A DNA stretch of 64,000 bases from Eleginops maclovinus (lineage: Eukaryota; Chordata; Actinopteri; Perciformes; Eleginopidae): NCBI RefSeq assembly GCF_036324505.1, contig NC_086366.1, forward strand, positions 4,414,427 through 4,478,426, in the 5' to 3' direction. The notes beneath the pieces were generated by a model. The model was not told the origin of the DNA, searched no databases, and was given only the letters and a program-made list of their open reading frames with translations. The translations under genes and the position numbers were made by a program. The first letter of the stretch is position 1; each line of letters starts with the position of its first letter. Positions 49,778 through 60,120 of this stretch are shown here, piece by piece.

Positions 49778-52700
49778 GGTTAGGGGATATTACAGCAGCA
49801 GGGGCTCAATAAAACCCGGGGAGGGGAGACAAGGAGGGTCAGCTAGAGCTAAAACAAAGGGCTGGTGCTTTTTAAAACGGTTGCCGGCCCGTGATAAAGG
49901 CAGAGAGGGAATGGGTTGGGGGGGCCTCGCGTCTCCTCCTTCGAATAAGGAGAGTTTGAGGCGTTGGATTGGGCGACACTAACGGAACAAGATGATTCCG
50001 GGCGTCAACTTCCGGTTGCTTTTTAATCCCGTTATACAGAGCACACTACTTCGGTTTTTGGGGGCAGGGCTTTTAATTGACGTGGTTACTTTCCCATATT
50101 TTGTTATATTCCAACACATTTTCATAGAGTCTGTGTTCATGAAGCCTATTATATTTAAATGGAGCGTTATTACTTCGTAGTGGTCTACAACTACAATGTC
50201 ACTCTATTATAATGTGTTGCGTGGCAAGTGGGGACCACTTCTATTACGATTTCGTGTTTACATTTTCGTTTCTGTACATACTTTAAGGTTATTAGGTAAA
50301 ACAAATAGTCTATGTTAAAGCACACGAGGAATTTTGAATGTAAAACGGAAGGTTAGAAAAAGGGATGTTAACTATCTTCTCTGTTAAATGTCTCTTTGGT
50401 TGTAATCATGACAGTGCATAGACAGCTACAAGTCGTCTTTAGCACATCAGCGACACCCTGTGAATACATGTATTAATTGCAACACCAGTTCTTTAAGTTT
50501 TTTTTTAATGTTATGCTGCATTTACATTGAAAAAATACCTCAAACCAAACACGTCATATACATATCATAACTCCAGATGAAACCATGCATGTAAAAATCA
50601 ATGGCATCATAAAGAAAATGTGTTATGCAGTACAAACTTCTCTTGCATTTAAAAATAAGGTCTGGTCTGGATACTCCTGCAGAGAACACGATGCTCTTAA
50701 AGGAGAAAAAAATACTTGGCACTAGATATTTAAAAAGAGACATCTTTAAAAATGTCATGGAAATACTTCTGCAATGACCCGTGGCAGACCACCACACAAT
50801 ACAGACTGTTGGAATCTTATGCAATAAACCAGCATTTGTCAATGCTTTTATCACTTTCTGTTAAATACATCTTTACATGAGTATTGCAAAATTTATTTTT
50901 GAGGTGACAATACTTTAATATGCTATGTATGCAAAAAAACATTTAAATAAATAGCAGAAATGGAAAAATAAAACAAGTTATAAATATATGACAATTCAAA
51001 ACAACACTTAACTATACAAATTGAAGAATAAACCCCAGTTGTAATTTTACACTTTTATCTTTTGTGTGCAACAATATTAAATTGAAAAGTACCTCAATCT
51101 GTTAGATATGGTCAATTAAAAAAAAGCCACCTTTTAATATTGCTGACTCATGTTTAAACCTCATGTACACTACAGACAGGACCAGAACCAAAAGGCATAA
51201 GCATTAACCCTGCAGAACCAATCTGAATCTGATCTGTTCTCTTCAAAGCGTGCAATAAAGTGTTAATACAAATTAACTGGAATTAAAGAAAAAATACACT
51301 TTCTCTAATTCTGGTTTATTTTTATTTCTATTTTGAGATGTTTATGTTGGAGAGAACTGGTATCAGATGAACAGCAGTCACAAGTGTCTGTGCATTTCTT
51401 CACATTGCAAGCTGGTTCAATGTCTGTAACCTTGGTCTTAGTTCACCTTGGCCCAACCTGAGCAGCACCTTTTGGATGAACTGGAATGTGAGCATCATAA
51501 ACTCGGGGCAGTCAGCAGCGGCTCCTGAAAAAAATCTCAGGGGGGGCAATTTATTTTCTGATTATGATTCAGGTGACCCAATCCATAGGCACGCCCCTTC
51601 AGACCCCTGCGTCCATTACAATTGACGTCAGATGACGGCTGTTTTTTTACTTTTTGCAACATTTAACACCTTGAACCCTGAAGTTCATTTAATTGGACAT
51701 TTAACAACCAATCAACCGGCAGTATGGCTTTGCTTGTTGCCATGTGAAAAAAAATCCACCACACTGAAGAGAGGCATGGCAGGACTTGTCGAAGTAAGGA
51801 TCATTTTCAACAGTTTTATTCACATTTATAGATATTTGTGCCAAGATTTCATAGTTTTGATATCATTTTGAAAGTTGGAATGTATGAATTCAAGTGTAAT
51901 ATCACATGTTTCAGTGCAAGTTCTTACACAGGATTTTTTCCAAATATTGCTGTCCATTAGAATGTTACTGAACTCAATTCTCTATATATGACTTTTAAAG
52001 ACATTTTACGTTTATTTTCTGAGATTATTTACATCATTTTTGGAAACCTTTTCATGCGCCATTGGGGGTATTTTTAAGACCTTATTCCCATATTTTAAGA
52101 CATTTTTTGGACACGGACTACTTCATAACATTTGCTGTAAATGTTTAGATTTAGATTTTAATTTGTTTATACTTTATTCCACCTTTCGAATGTGTTAATG
52201 TCTGAACACACTGCTGCTCCTGTAACGCAAACACTTTCTATCTATCTAATTCATATAAATCTCACAATGGGGTATGTTACAGGTACTTTTCACCAGTGCA
52301 TTGCTTTGGTCTGGCTTTACTCTTTTGCTTTCACTGATTGGTTGCACACCCTTTGAATTGACTGGCTATGCAAAACAGGTGTTTTTTTTCCCTGTGTAAA
52401 AACGGGTGAAAAACGCATTTTTACAGAAATAACGCCTTGAATTACGGGCGCATCACGGCACATGCTTTCCATATTAATCTGCGAGCCAGGGTAATTTAAA
52501 AGCACATTTTTCGCTGTTGAGTAGCTTGTTTTGTTCAATTCCTTCTCATACTATTTGCTGTAACTACATATTTCCCCACTGTGGGACTAATGAAGGAACC
52601 TATCAAGTTTATATCCAATAACATTAAACCCTCAAAGGCATATTCAACATGGAAGAAAATAGTAATCCACAATAATTCATATTTATAACCATTTATTAAA

Positions 52701-53140
52701 GATGAACAAAGTGGTATAACAGCATACAGAGTAAACCAAATGGCAATTGAAGTATGTACAAGAAAAAACAAACATGAGGGCTGTTTTGTGGCATGGACTC
52801 CTGAACAGCTAGAGGTTTATTACTATATAACTGTGGACTTATCTTGAATATATTACATTCATTCAAACACTTAGATTGCAGTCTGATATAATGGAAACCT
52901 TTTTTTTATACAATATTGGTTATTTGTCCTCCCTTGCCTTTGGGGACTGACATTGACATACCCATAAGGAACACATGTCAATAAGTACGGTCCATGTTGA
53001 CCTCATATTCCTAGACCGTTCCTCTACCACCAGTAGCATCATCCACAAACAAGATGCACAATATCTGAAATGATCCCCCACGTTCATCCATGCCACTTTA
53101 ATGTCCAATTTTCTGCTGCAGCCAAATCGTTTTTAATTCA
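49778..53140. other. agfg1 upstream region and mrpl44 3' region
   Basis: No gene recognised. The left few hundred bases should hold the agfg1 promoter. The reverse complement of AATAAA at 52692-52697 may serve mrpl44. Around 51510-51600 there is a transposon-like stretch (CAGCGGCTCCTGAAAAAAAT, then a G-rich run); identity uncertain. Confidence 0.45.
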
Positions 53141-55475
53141 CTAACTGCTGCTGACTGCTTGAATGAGTTGCTTCTGATGCGGCTGCAGAGGAGAGAAGTC
53201 AAATGGTCTGCGGTTCTCCGTGTAGCCGTAGAGTTTCCGGAGGGCCACGCGAGCTGCCTCCTCCTCTGCTGCTACGAGTGTCTCCCCCGGACCCTGAGCC
53301 AGGAGCTTCTTGTCGCTAAATTGTAAACAAATACCAAATAAATTAGCACACCAGGCAGATTAGACACAAATAAATGTTTACCATAATGTTTTTTTAAGAA
53401 TGATTTGCATCTCACTCCAACCCTTATAGGTTTAACAGGTTTTTTAGAAGATGAATTATATGTATATATCAGTAAATCTTGAATTACTGTCATGTGGTAA
53501 CACCTAGAGCTTGGCAATACACTTTGAAATGAGACTAGATGTCATCTTAAATTGTGTTTCCTTCGCTGGTTTTACAGGCTGCAGTAAAGTAAAGCTATTT
53601 TCTTAAGTGTTCTAGCTGTTCCGTTATCTGCCTTTGCACACACAATCTAGACATCTGATTTTCCTCATAAAGCCAAGCCACAGTAACAGCATTGCACAAC
53701 AGAACACACCTGTACAAGCCGACAAAGTACAGTGGCAGGACAGTACTGGCTCCGGCAGCCCTAACGAGTCGAGGCTCTGGCAGGGGAAGGTTCCTCTGAG
53801 TAAGTTCCTCCACCAGTAGCCCCATGGGGTCCACAACTGTCCACATATCAAACAGGTCCTTCCCTATCAGCTGAGTGGCCAGGAAATCCTACAGAGAGGG
53901 GATAAGAAAATGAAAGAGTCACATGTCTGTAAAACCAACTCAAGAGTCTTCAGTGATAGTTGTGCTATAGTGATAGCCTCTTACCCTGAGGAACACTCCG
54001 GTCTGCTCTACTCCGCTGCTCTCCTCCAGAGCTCCGATCACTGCCATGAATGTCGAGTGAAGCACGTCATCAGGAACAGGACACTCTGCACTCATGGTCA
54101 GGTCTTCGATGCCCAGATTTCTTGCTACATAGCTCACGACTGGTGAGCTGGTGAGGTGCGCTACAACACTCTCCACCCCTTCGCTCCGCAGGCTCGGGAA
54201 GTTGACCCTGCACCAGTCGGTCAGGAAACTTTTAGTGAAACCCGCTCCCTTTTCACTCAGCTGAATGTTGTCTTTCAGAGCGAGAGCGGCGGCCTCCGAG
54301 TCCACGCCTAACGCCCGCCTCCTCTCTTGCTCTGCCTGCAGGTAACAGGGATTGATGAAGGCTTTCTTCAGGGCCTCCAGGTTGAAGTTTTCCTGGAGTC
54401 GGGAGGCTGAACGCCTGAACCTCAGCATGGAAGTCCCAGTTAGGCTGTTGAGAGCTGAAAGAGTCACACATGGAGTTAATTACAAATCCTGACCTCCTCC
54501 CTATGTATTTCAACTTACGGTAAACTACAGTTAATACTTTTTGCACCAACGACCAAGAACAACACTCTATGGTTAAAAATACACTTTAAATAAAAAATAA
54601 AAAGCATAAATTAGGGCTATAGAGGTTGCCTAGCTTTACTCCATCTGTGCAAAGCCCTGATAGCTATAGCTTCGCCTCTGGGTTCACTTTAAAATGGTAT
54701 GAATATCAACAACACGCCGGCTGATTAATAAGTCTGCATTGACAACAACGTGAAGAATATTATGTTATCATTCATTTATCAAACCCACTCTATTGGCTAC
54801 ATTCAATAAATACAGTGACCAATATCAGTGGTGTAATGTATGTAAGTAAATGATGTACTTTTACTCCACTACATTTATTTAATACCTTTAGTTACTTTAC
54901 AGATTTGGATTAATGATGTGAAATATAATCAACCCTTAAATCAGACTTTAGTTCCACCTGGAGTAAATCCACAAGCTACAAAGCCATTAAAACTAGCTTC
55001 ACCTTTACCAGCTTTGATAACACTTTAATGATCAATAATTATAAAACACATCACATATTGTATTCTGAAAATAGGCCAATCTGCATAATGAGTACTTCTG
55101 ATATGCTTACTCAGGTAATACTTTGAATGCAGTACTTTTACCTGTAACAGAGTTTTCCTACACTCTGGTACTTCTACTTATATTTAAGTACACGATATTA
55201 GTACTTCTTCCTCCTCTGCCCACAGTTACCAATATGTCAGATACCTAATGGCCTTGAGATGCTCTCTGGTGCACTCCTGTTAGCTAACGTTAGCCTCACC
55301 GTGGTTTCGGGGCTGGAGGTCCTTCCAGCTTCAGCTTCTTCGCCATGAGGTGGGTGTATGATTTCATCCATCGCTTCTTCTCTCTAACCTGTGAAACCGA
55401 CACGTTTCTGCACACACGCTGACAGTGAATCCCTAATGTTAGCGCACCACGATTTAGTAATAGCCCGGACGCCAT
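53141..55475 (-). CDS. mrpl44: MRPL44, mitochondrial large-subunit ribosomal protein, with a one-base frameshift
   Basis: This is mitoribosome protein mL44, which has an RNase III-like and a dsRNA-binding fold. Exons on - are 55300-55475, 53985-54454, 53710-53888 and 53141-53315. The start [15 protein letters not shown] precedes [60 protein letters not shown] and ENRRPFDF. In exon 2 the frame changes between AEVQAFS and LQENFNL: the GGG at 54401-54403 (+) has one base too many. Without it the four exons sum to 999 nt, 332 aa, the human length. Everything else is intact, so a sequencing/assembly error or recent mutation is likelier than an old pseudogene. Confidence 0.9.
54826..55227. mobile_element. 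hAT-like MITE with 8-bp target duplication in mrpl44 intron 1
   Basis: It begins CAGTGGTGTAATG; the far part, in reverse, reads GGCAGAGGAGGAAGAAGTAC. ACCAATAT flanks it on both sides (54818-54825 and 55228-55235). Confidence 0.65.
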
Positions 55476-55489
55476 GTTGGCCAGTGACA

Positions 55490-55528
55490 GTGATAGGGTG
55501 CAAACGCTTAAACTGTCCGACTTGGAAC
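55490..55528. repeat. 39-bp direct repeat, copy 1
   Basis: It starts GTGATAGGGTGCAA and ends CCGACTTGGAAC. It matches 55932-55970 at 36 of 39 positions and lies 15 bp upstream of the mrpl44 ATG. Confidence 0.9.
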
Positions 55529-55931
55529 TAAAACAATCTTCTTATTTTCACGGTTTTCATGCAGGTGGTAAACAGAGTTAAATGTGACATACCGCCACCT
55601 ACTGTGCTGGAGTGTGAACCATAATTATCAACCCCCTAAAATTAGAAAAAATGCTAAATTTTCCTGAACTCTGTTCGTCTTAAATAGTCTCCCTGACCCA
55701 ATGTCTAATATTTATTTGAGATTTGTTTGTTCCACTTCAAGCTTCCTGATTTCTTTCTTTAAAGTTCCTCTTTCATTTCTGTTTGACATGCTCTACTGTT
55801 TCCTCAACCTGGCAGTGTTCACATAGTCCTGATGGATATTTGTTCTACTAAATGTGATGTTTTCGTAAGTCTTTCATATACTAATGTAAGCATTGTTTAC
55901 TTCGTGATTCTTTTTTGTTTAACCAATGATG
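55529..55931 (-). mobile_element. LINE 3' fragment between direct repeats
   Basis: On - the segment near 55785-55850 reads CEHCQVEETVEHV, typical of the C-terminal Cys-rich/ETVEHV end of I/Nimbus- or Rex1-type fish LINEs. The 39-bp direct repeats on either side look like its target-site duplication. It sits between the mrpl44 and dnaaf1 starts. Confidence 0.65.
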
Positions 55932-55970
55932 GTGATAGGGTGCAACAGCTTAAACTGTCCGACTCGGAAC
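55932..55970. repeat. 39-bp direct repeat, copy 2
   Basis: This is the partner of 55490-55528, starting GTGATAGGGTGCAACAGC. It lies about 30 bp before the X-box. Confidence 0.9.
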
Positions 55971-56000
55971 AAGAAACCGTTTCCGACCTAACGGTTGAGC

Positions 56001-56014
56001 GTTACCATGGAAAC
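56001..56014 (+). promoter_or_regulatory. RFX X-box upstream of dnaaf1
   Basis: GTTACCATGGAAAC fits the RFX palindrome GTTRCCATGGNAAC fully, 184 bp before the proposed dnaaf1 start. The ATG inside it opens only an 11-codon frame. The motif agrees with ciliary regulation. Confidence 0.7.
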
Positions 56015-56189
56015 CAACATAAACGTTAACCAACGTTAGCTCACGGAGTGGAGAGTGCCGAGTGAACTTAGCCGGACAAAACACCTTATAAACTGCTAAA
56101 TTAACAAAACAAAGCAAGTATTTATAACTTGTCTTTCTTCTGCTAGTTAATTTGATATAACTTTTTGGAGGAGTCCACTCCTGAAGTCC

Positions 56190-56500
56190 AGGAAAAGATG
56201 GGGGATGAAGTGAATGACAAGATACAAGATGAAGGATTCAAGGAAAAGATGGGAGAAGCCAAAATAACGGCTGTTATAGAGGACCCGTTTGATGACCTGA
56301 TACAAGATGAAAGAGTCAAGGAAAAACAGGAAAATCAGGAGGGAATGAAAACACTTGAAGTGGTGACTGCGACTCAAAAGAAAGGTGGAGAGGCCAAAAT
56401 AACGTCTGTTATAAAAGATACTGTGGATGACAAGATAAAAGATGAAGAAGTCAAGGAAAACCACAAAAACCAGGAACCTCAGGAGGGAATGACAAAACAA
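56190..56500 (+). repeat. Tandem coding repeats in the DNAAF1 N-terminus
   Basis: Two clear units, [19 protein letters not shown] and [19 protein letters not shown], each followed by E-x-VKE, start near 56251 and 56390. A shorter related unit ([16 protein letters not shown]) precedes them. Confidence 0.8.
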
Positions 56501-58857
56501 CAATGGCCACGCATGACCAAGAAGTTCCTGAGAGACCACTGTAAGAAGAACAAGCTCTACTGCACACCTTACCTGAATGACACCCTGTACCTGCATTTCA
56601 AAGGCTTCACCACCATCGAGAACCTGGAGGAGTACACAGGTCTGAAGTGTCTATGGCTGGAAAGCAATGGTCTTCACCGCATCCAGAACCTAGAGGCCCA
56701 GACCAACCTGCGCTGCTTGTTCCTCACCAGAACATCATAGAAACGCTGGAAAACCTTGACCCTCTGGTGAAGCTCTGCACCCTGAATGTCTCAAACAACT
56801 TCATAAGCATGATAGAGAACATCTCCTGCCTCCCGCAGCTGAGCACTCTGCAGATAGCCCATAATAAGCTGAAGACTGTGGAGAACATCGAGCATCTGAG
56901 CCAGTGCCGGGCCCTCAGTGTGCTGGACATGTCCCACAATCTGCTCAAGGACCCTGAGATCCTCCTGGTGCTCGAGGCGATGCCAGAGCTGAGAGTGCTG
57001 AGTCTGATAGGAAACGAGGTGGTGAGGAGAATCCCAAACTACAGGAAGACCATGATCGTGCGTCTCAAGCTGCTCACATTCCTAGATGAGCGCCCAGTGT
57101 TCCCCAAGGACAGGGCATGTGCAGAGGCCTGGGCCGTGGGGGGGCTGGAAGGGGAGAGTAAAGAGAGGGAGCAGTGGGAGACACGAGAGAGGAAGAAAAT
57201 GCAGGACAGCTTCGATGCCATGACAGAGATCAGATACAGAGCCCTGGAGAGGAAACGCCTGCGAGAGCTACAGGAGGGAGGTAAACAAACAGGTTGCTCA
57301 CATAACGGGGAGCCATCAGAGGGGGGGAAGAAGAGATGTACAAATACTTCATTACTGTACTTCAGTACATTTGTTTTGTATCAAAGTATTTTCTTTTTTT
57401 TCTGACTACTTTTTACTTTTACTCCTTACATTTTACACAAATACCTGTACGTTCTACTTCTTATATTTAAAAGATAGGCACATTACTTCAGCCATTGCGC
57501 GCCTATTTCGCCCTAATGTCACACAGAAAACACGATTAGTGTATTTATGACGATGGCAATGACAGTATTACATTTTGAAACGTTTTTTTTTTTGTTCTAT
57601 TAATAAAAAAAAGGGGTCCAGTTTCCAGCCTGACTCAGTTGGTAGTTATCGCTGCTTTTGACTAAAGTACGTTTACTTTTACTAGAGTAAAGAAGTATCA
57701 GTACTCCAACTTTTACCACAGAGGATTTTTAAACACAAGTATCTGTACTTACCAGAGTGGGGATTTGTTTTGTAAATGTAGCAAGATTCTGTTTATATTT
57801 TGGCATTGGTCTTTATCACATTATTTCTTATTATTTTGTGATCAATTTTGGGTTGGATTATTGGATCACATGGGTATGGACGGCACACATAGTAAATACG
57901 ATTACCTTTGGGAGGTGTGTCTGGAAGAGATGGACAGAGGGTGGCTGTAATTTGTGTTGACCGCAATTTTTAAATCGCTGGATTATTCAGAAAGTAAGTC
58001 GATATTTTGTTATTAAAGTAAGATTTTGTTCAACGCAGTTTAGGATCTCAGCATTCATTTTTGATAGCCAGACAAAGACAACCAGGCCTCAGCCTCTCAG
58101 CACTTGTTTGACCCTGATGTCGCTACAGCATCTTTTAACAATGTCATATTTTATTCCAGGGGCGTCTGAGGGTTCCAGCTCTCCAGAGACTGAGGAAAAT
58201 GAAACCCTGATCCTGACTCCATCCATCGAAGAGTCCATCGAGTCGTTTGTGCAGGACTGCCTGCATGTTCACGAAGAGTTCTTGCAGAGCGAATCCAAAG
58301 AGGGGTCCAATGAACATCCAGCAAACTGTGAACATCTAGAAGAAGGTGAAGGTCTACAGAGGGAGAGGTCAGAAGAAAATGAGCAGGCCAACATGATTGA
58401 GCCGTTTGGAAACAAGCAGCCGTCTCCCCTTTCAGAGGTTCTACCCCCACATGGCCCAGGACCGCTGGTTACAGAGCTGCAGGATGAAGAGCAGCTGGAG
58501 ACCATTCACCTTCCTCAGCTGCGCGCACTCTGCATCAACGACCTGCCTGACCTGGAGGATGTGGACACAGAGGACTACTCAGAGATGCTCTCTTCTCAGC
58601 AGGCTTACAGACCTCTCATAGAGGTGATCTCAGGGAGCAGTGAGGAGCTGGAGTCAACGGGGAGCGACAGTGAGGACAGCCCCAACTTCGGTCAGGATGA
58701 AGATTCTTTGTTCCTCATGAGCAGGTCCACTGCGGTCTCCAACAGCTCCTATGCTTTGGTGTATCCAGAAGATGGGGCACTCAGTGAGCCAGTGCTGAAG
58801 ATTAAACCAAACCAAGCCTCCTCTTCGCCACGCTGCCTGATACAGGAGCTGGAATGA
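56198..58857 (+). CDS. dnaaf1: DNAAF1 (LRRC50), axonemal dynein assembly factor, intron-poor, one frameshift
   Basis: DNAAF1 is a cytoplasmic leucine-rich-repeat protein needed to pre-assemble axonemal dynein arms. Coding exons are 56198-57280 and 58160-58857, phases matching (G then GG). The ATG at 56198 has A at -3 and G at +4; no in-frame ATG lies upstream. Residues 1 to about 105 are charged tandem repeats. Then come [19 protein letters not shown], LRRs ([30 protein letters not shown]), the LRRcap-like [18 protein letters not shown] and an acidic tail with DLPDLEDVD and [10 protein letters not shown], ending LIQELE. The frame breaks near 56726 (one base missing after CLFL); allowing for it gives about 593 aa. 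The whole LRR region is one exon, unlike multi-exon human DNAAF1. AATAAA at 59475-59480. Confidence 0.88.
57340..57765. mobile_element. hAT-like MITE in the dnaaf1 intron
   Basis: The segment from TACTTCATTACTGTACTTCA to AAGTATCTGTACTTACCAGAG has the family's AAGTA-rich interior. Termini are poorly preserved and no target duplication was found. Confidence 0.5.
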
Positions 58858-60120
58858 TGCTTTAAATATTCAGAGTCCGACTACACTGACCAACTACTCT
58901 CAAAACACACGGCTTAAAATGAAGTGTCTTAACCTTTGTGCTTTCTTCAACCGGTTTGAATGTTTATAAAGTACATACTATAATTAATCACCCAGAACTG
59001 GGCTACACCTTTTAGGCCAACTCAGTGCAAGTTATACTGTTCTTTTTGGTATTTAAATCCCCCCCCACTTACACAAAGTTAAAATATGACTCTTGTTTGA
59101 AGGCACGAATCTTGATGGATTATCAAAGACTGGTATGTGTCAAAGTTTAGTCAGGATTCAGTTTAAAAACCATTACAAATTTAGTAGTAACCTTTTATTT
59201 TTCTTGCAAAGAACATTGTATGAAACCATCCATGTGATTTTGTGGCAAGACATAGATCACCTCACATTTAGAAATGGGTCAAATTTGACCCGAGACAACA
59301 TGAGGGCTGATGCTAACATGCCGTAAAAGGCCCAATCAGGGCTCAGTTTAAAATTTAAGAATCAATATTTAGCTGTTGTTGTATTGAATGTGATTTATTG
59401 TCTAGCATATTTTGTTCAAATATTTCAAAGCCAGTTTGTTCATATGGTGGTTAATTGTAACGCTGTGAAAACAGAATAAAGTTTAAATGATCTGTTCAGA
59501 TTTTTTCAACACTTCTATATTATTTATCTTCAAGTATCTAATATTTTGCACTAAATTGTACAATAACTTCTTTTACTTTTAGGCATTTTCAGAGCTCTAT
59601 GGTCTCTATTTACATACAAAATGATACTGATGTGTGCATATCACTTAATGCATCAAGAAAGGACCACATGTTATACGTATGATTTTACTAAATTGTCTTA
59701 CATTTCCCAGTTCAAGTCATTTTACTCTCCCCCCAATAAATATCCAACATCTTTACACCCCCACACTGAAGTGCCATTGAACATATTTTGGTAAACTATG
59801 CTTTACTGTATCTCTGAATTTCTCTCGTTGACATGGACAAATATTTACACAAGTCATGCTTAAGCGGTGAGCGAGAACATTTGTAATAAAAACAAAACAT
59901 AGGACAACATGGGACATGATGAAACAAACGTAAAAAAATAAAACTGTACATGTATTAAATAAACCAAATCAGAAATAATAATCTGCCCTGTGTGGAGCAG
60001 GCTGTGTACATGGGGGGGGTTCCTCACACAGGGACTGAGTGCAGCGAGTAGCTAGTATATAACACAGGGTATGGGATGGTACGTTCTTCTGTCAGGGTGA
60101 CGGAGGAAACACAGCCGGCT
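58858..60120. other. Convergent 3' UTRs of dnaaf1 and mff
   Basis: The dnaaf1 3' UTR probably ends shortly after AATAAA at 59475. The remainder belongs to the mff 3' UTR or spacer. No coding signal. Confidence 0.55.

Noticed and set aside
56009..56041. dnaaf1 start at the ATG inside the X-box
   Set aside because: It opens an 11-codon frame ending in TAG and would need a weak GTTAAC donor to join the main ORF; the in-frame ATG at 56198 with a good context is simpler.
58144..58505. Minus-strand open frames over dnaaf1 exon 2
   Set aside because: They are shadows of the acidic DNAAF1 tail, which is conserved and spliced on +.
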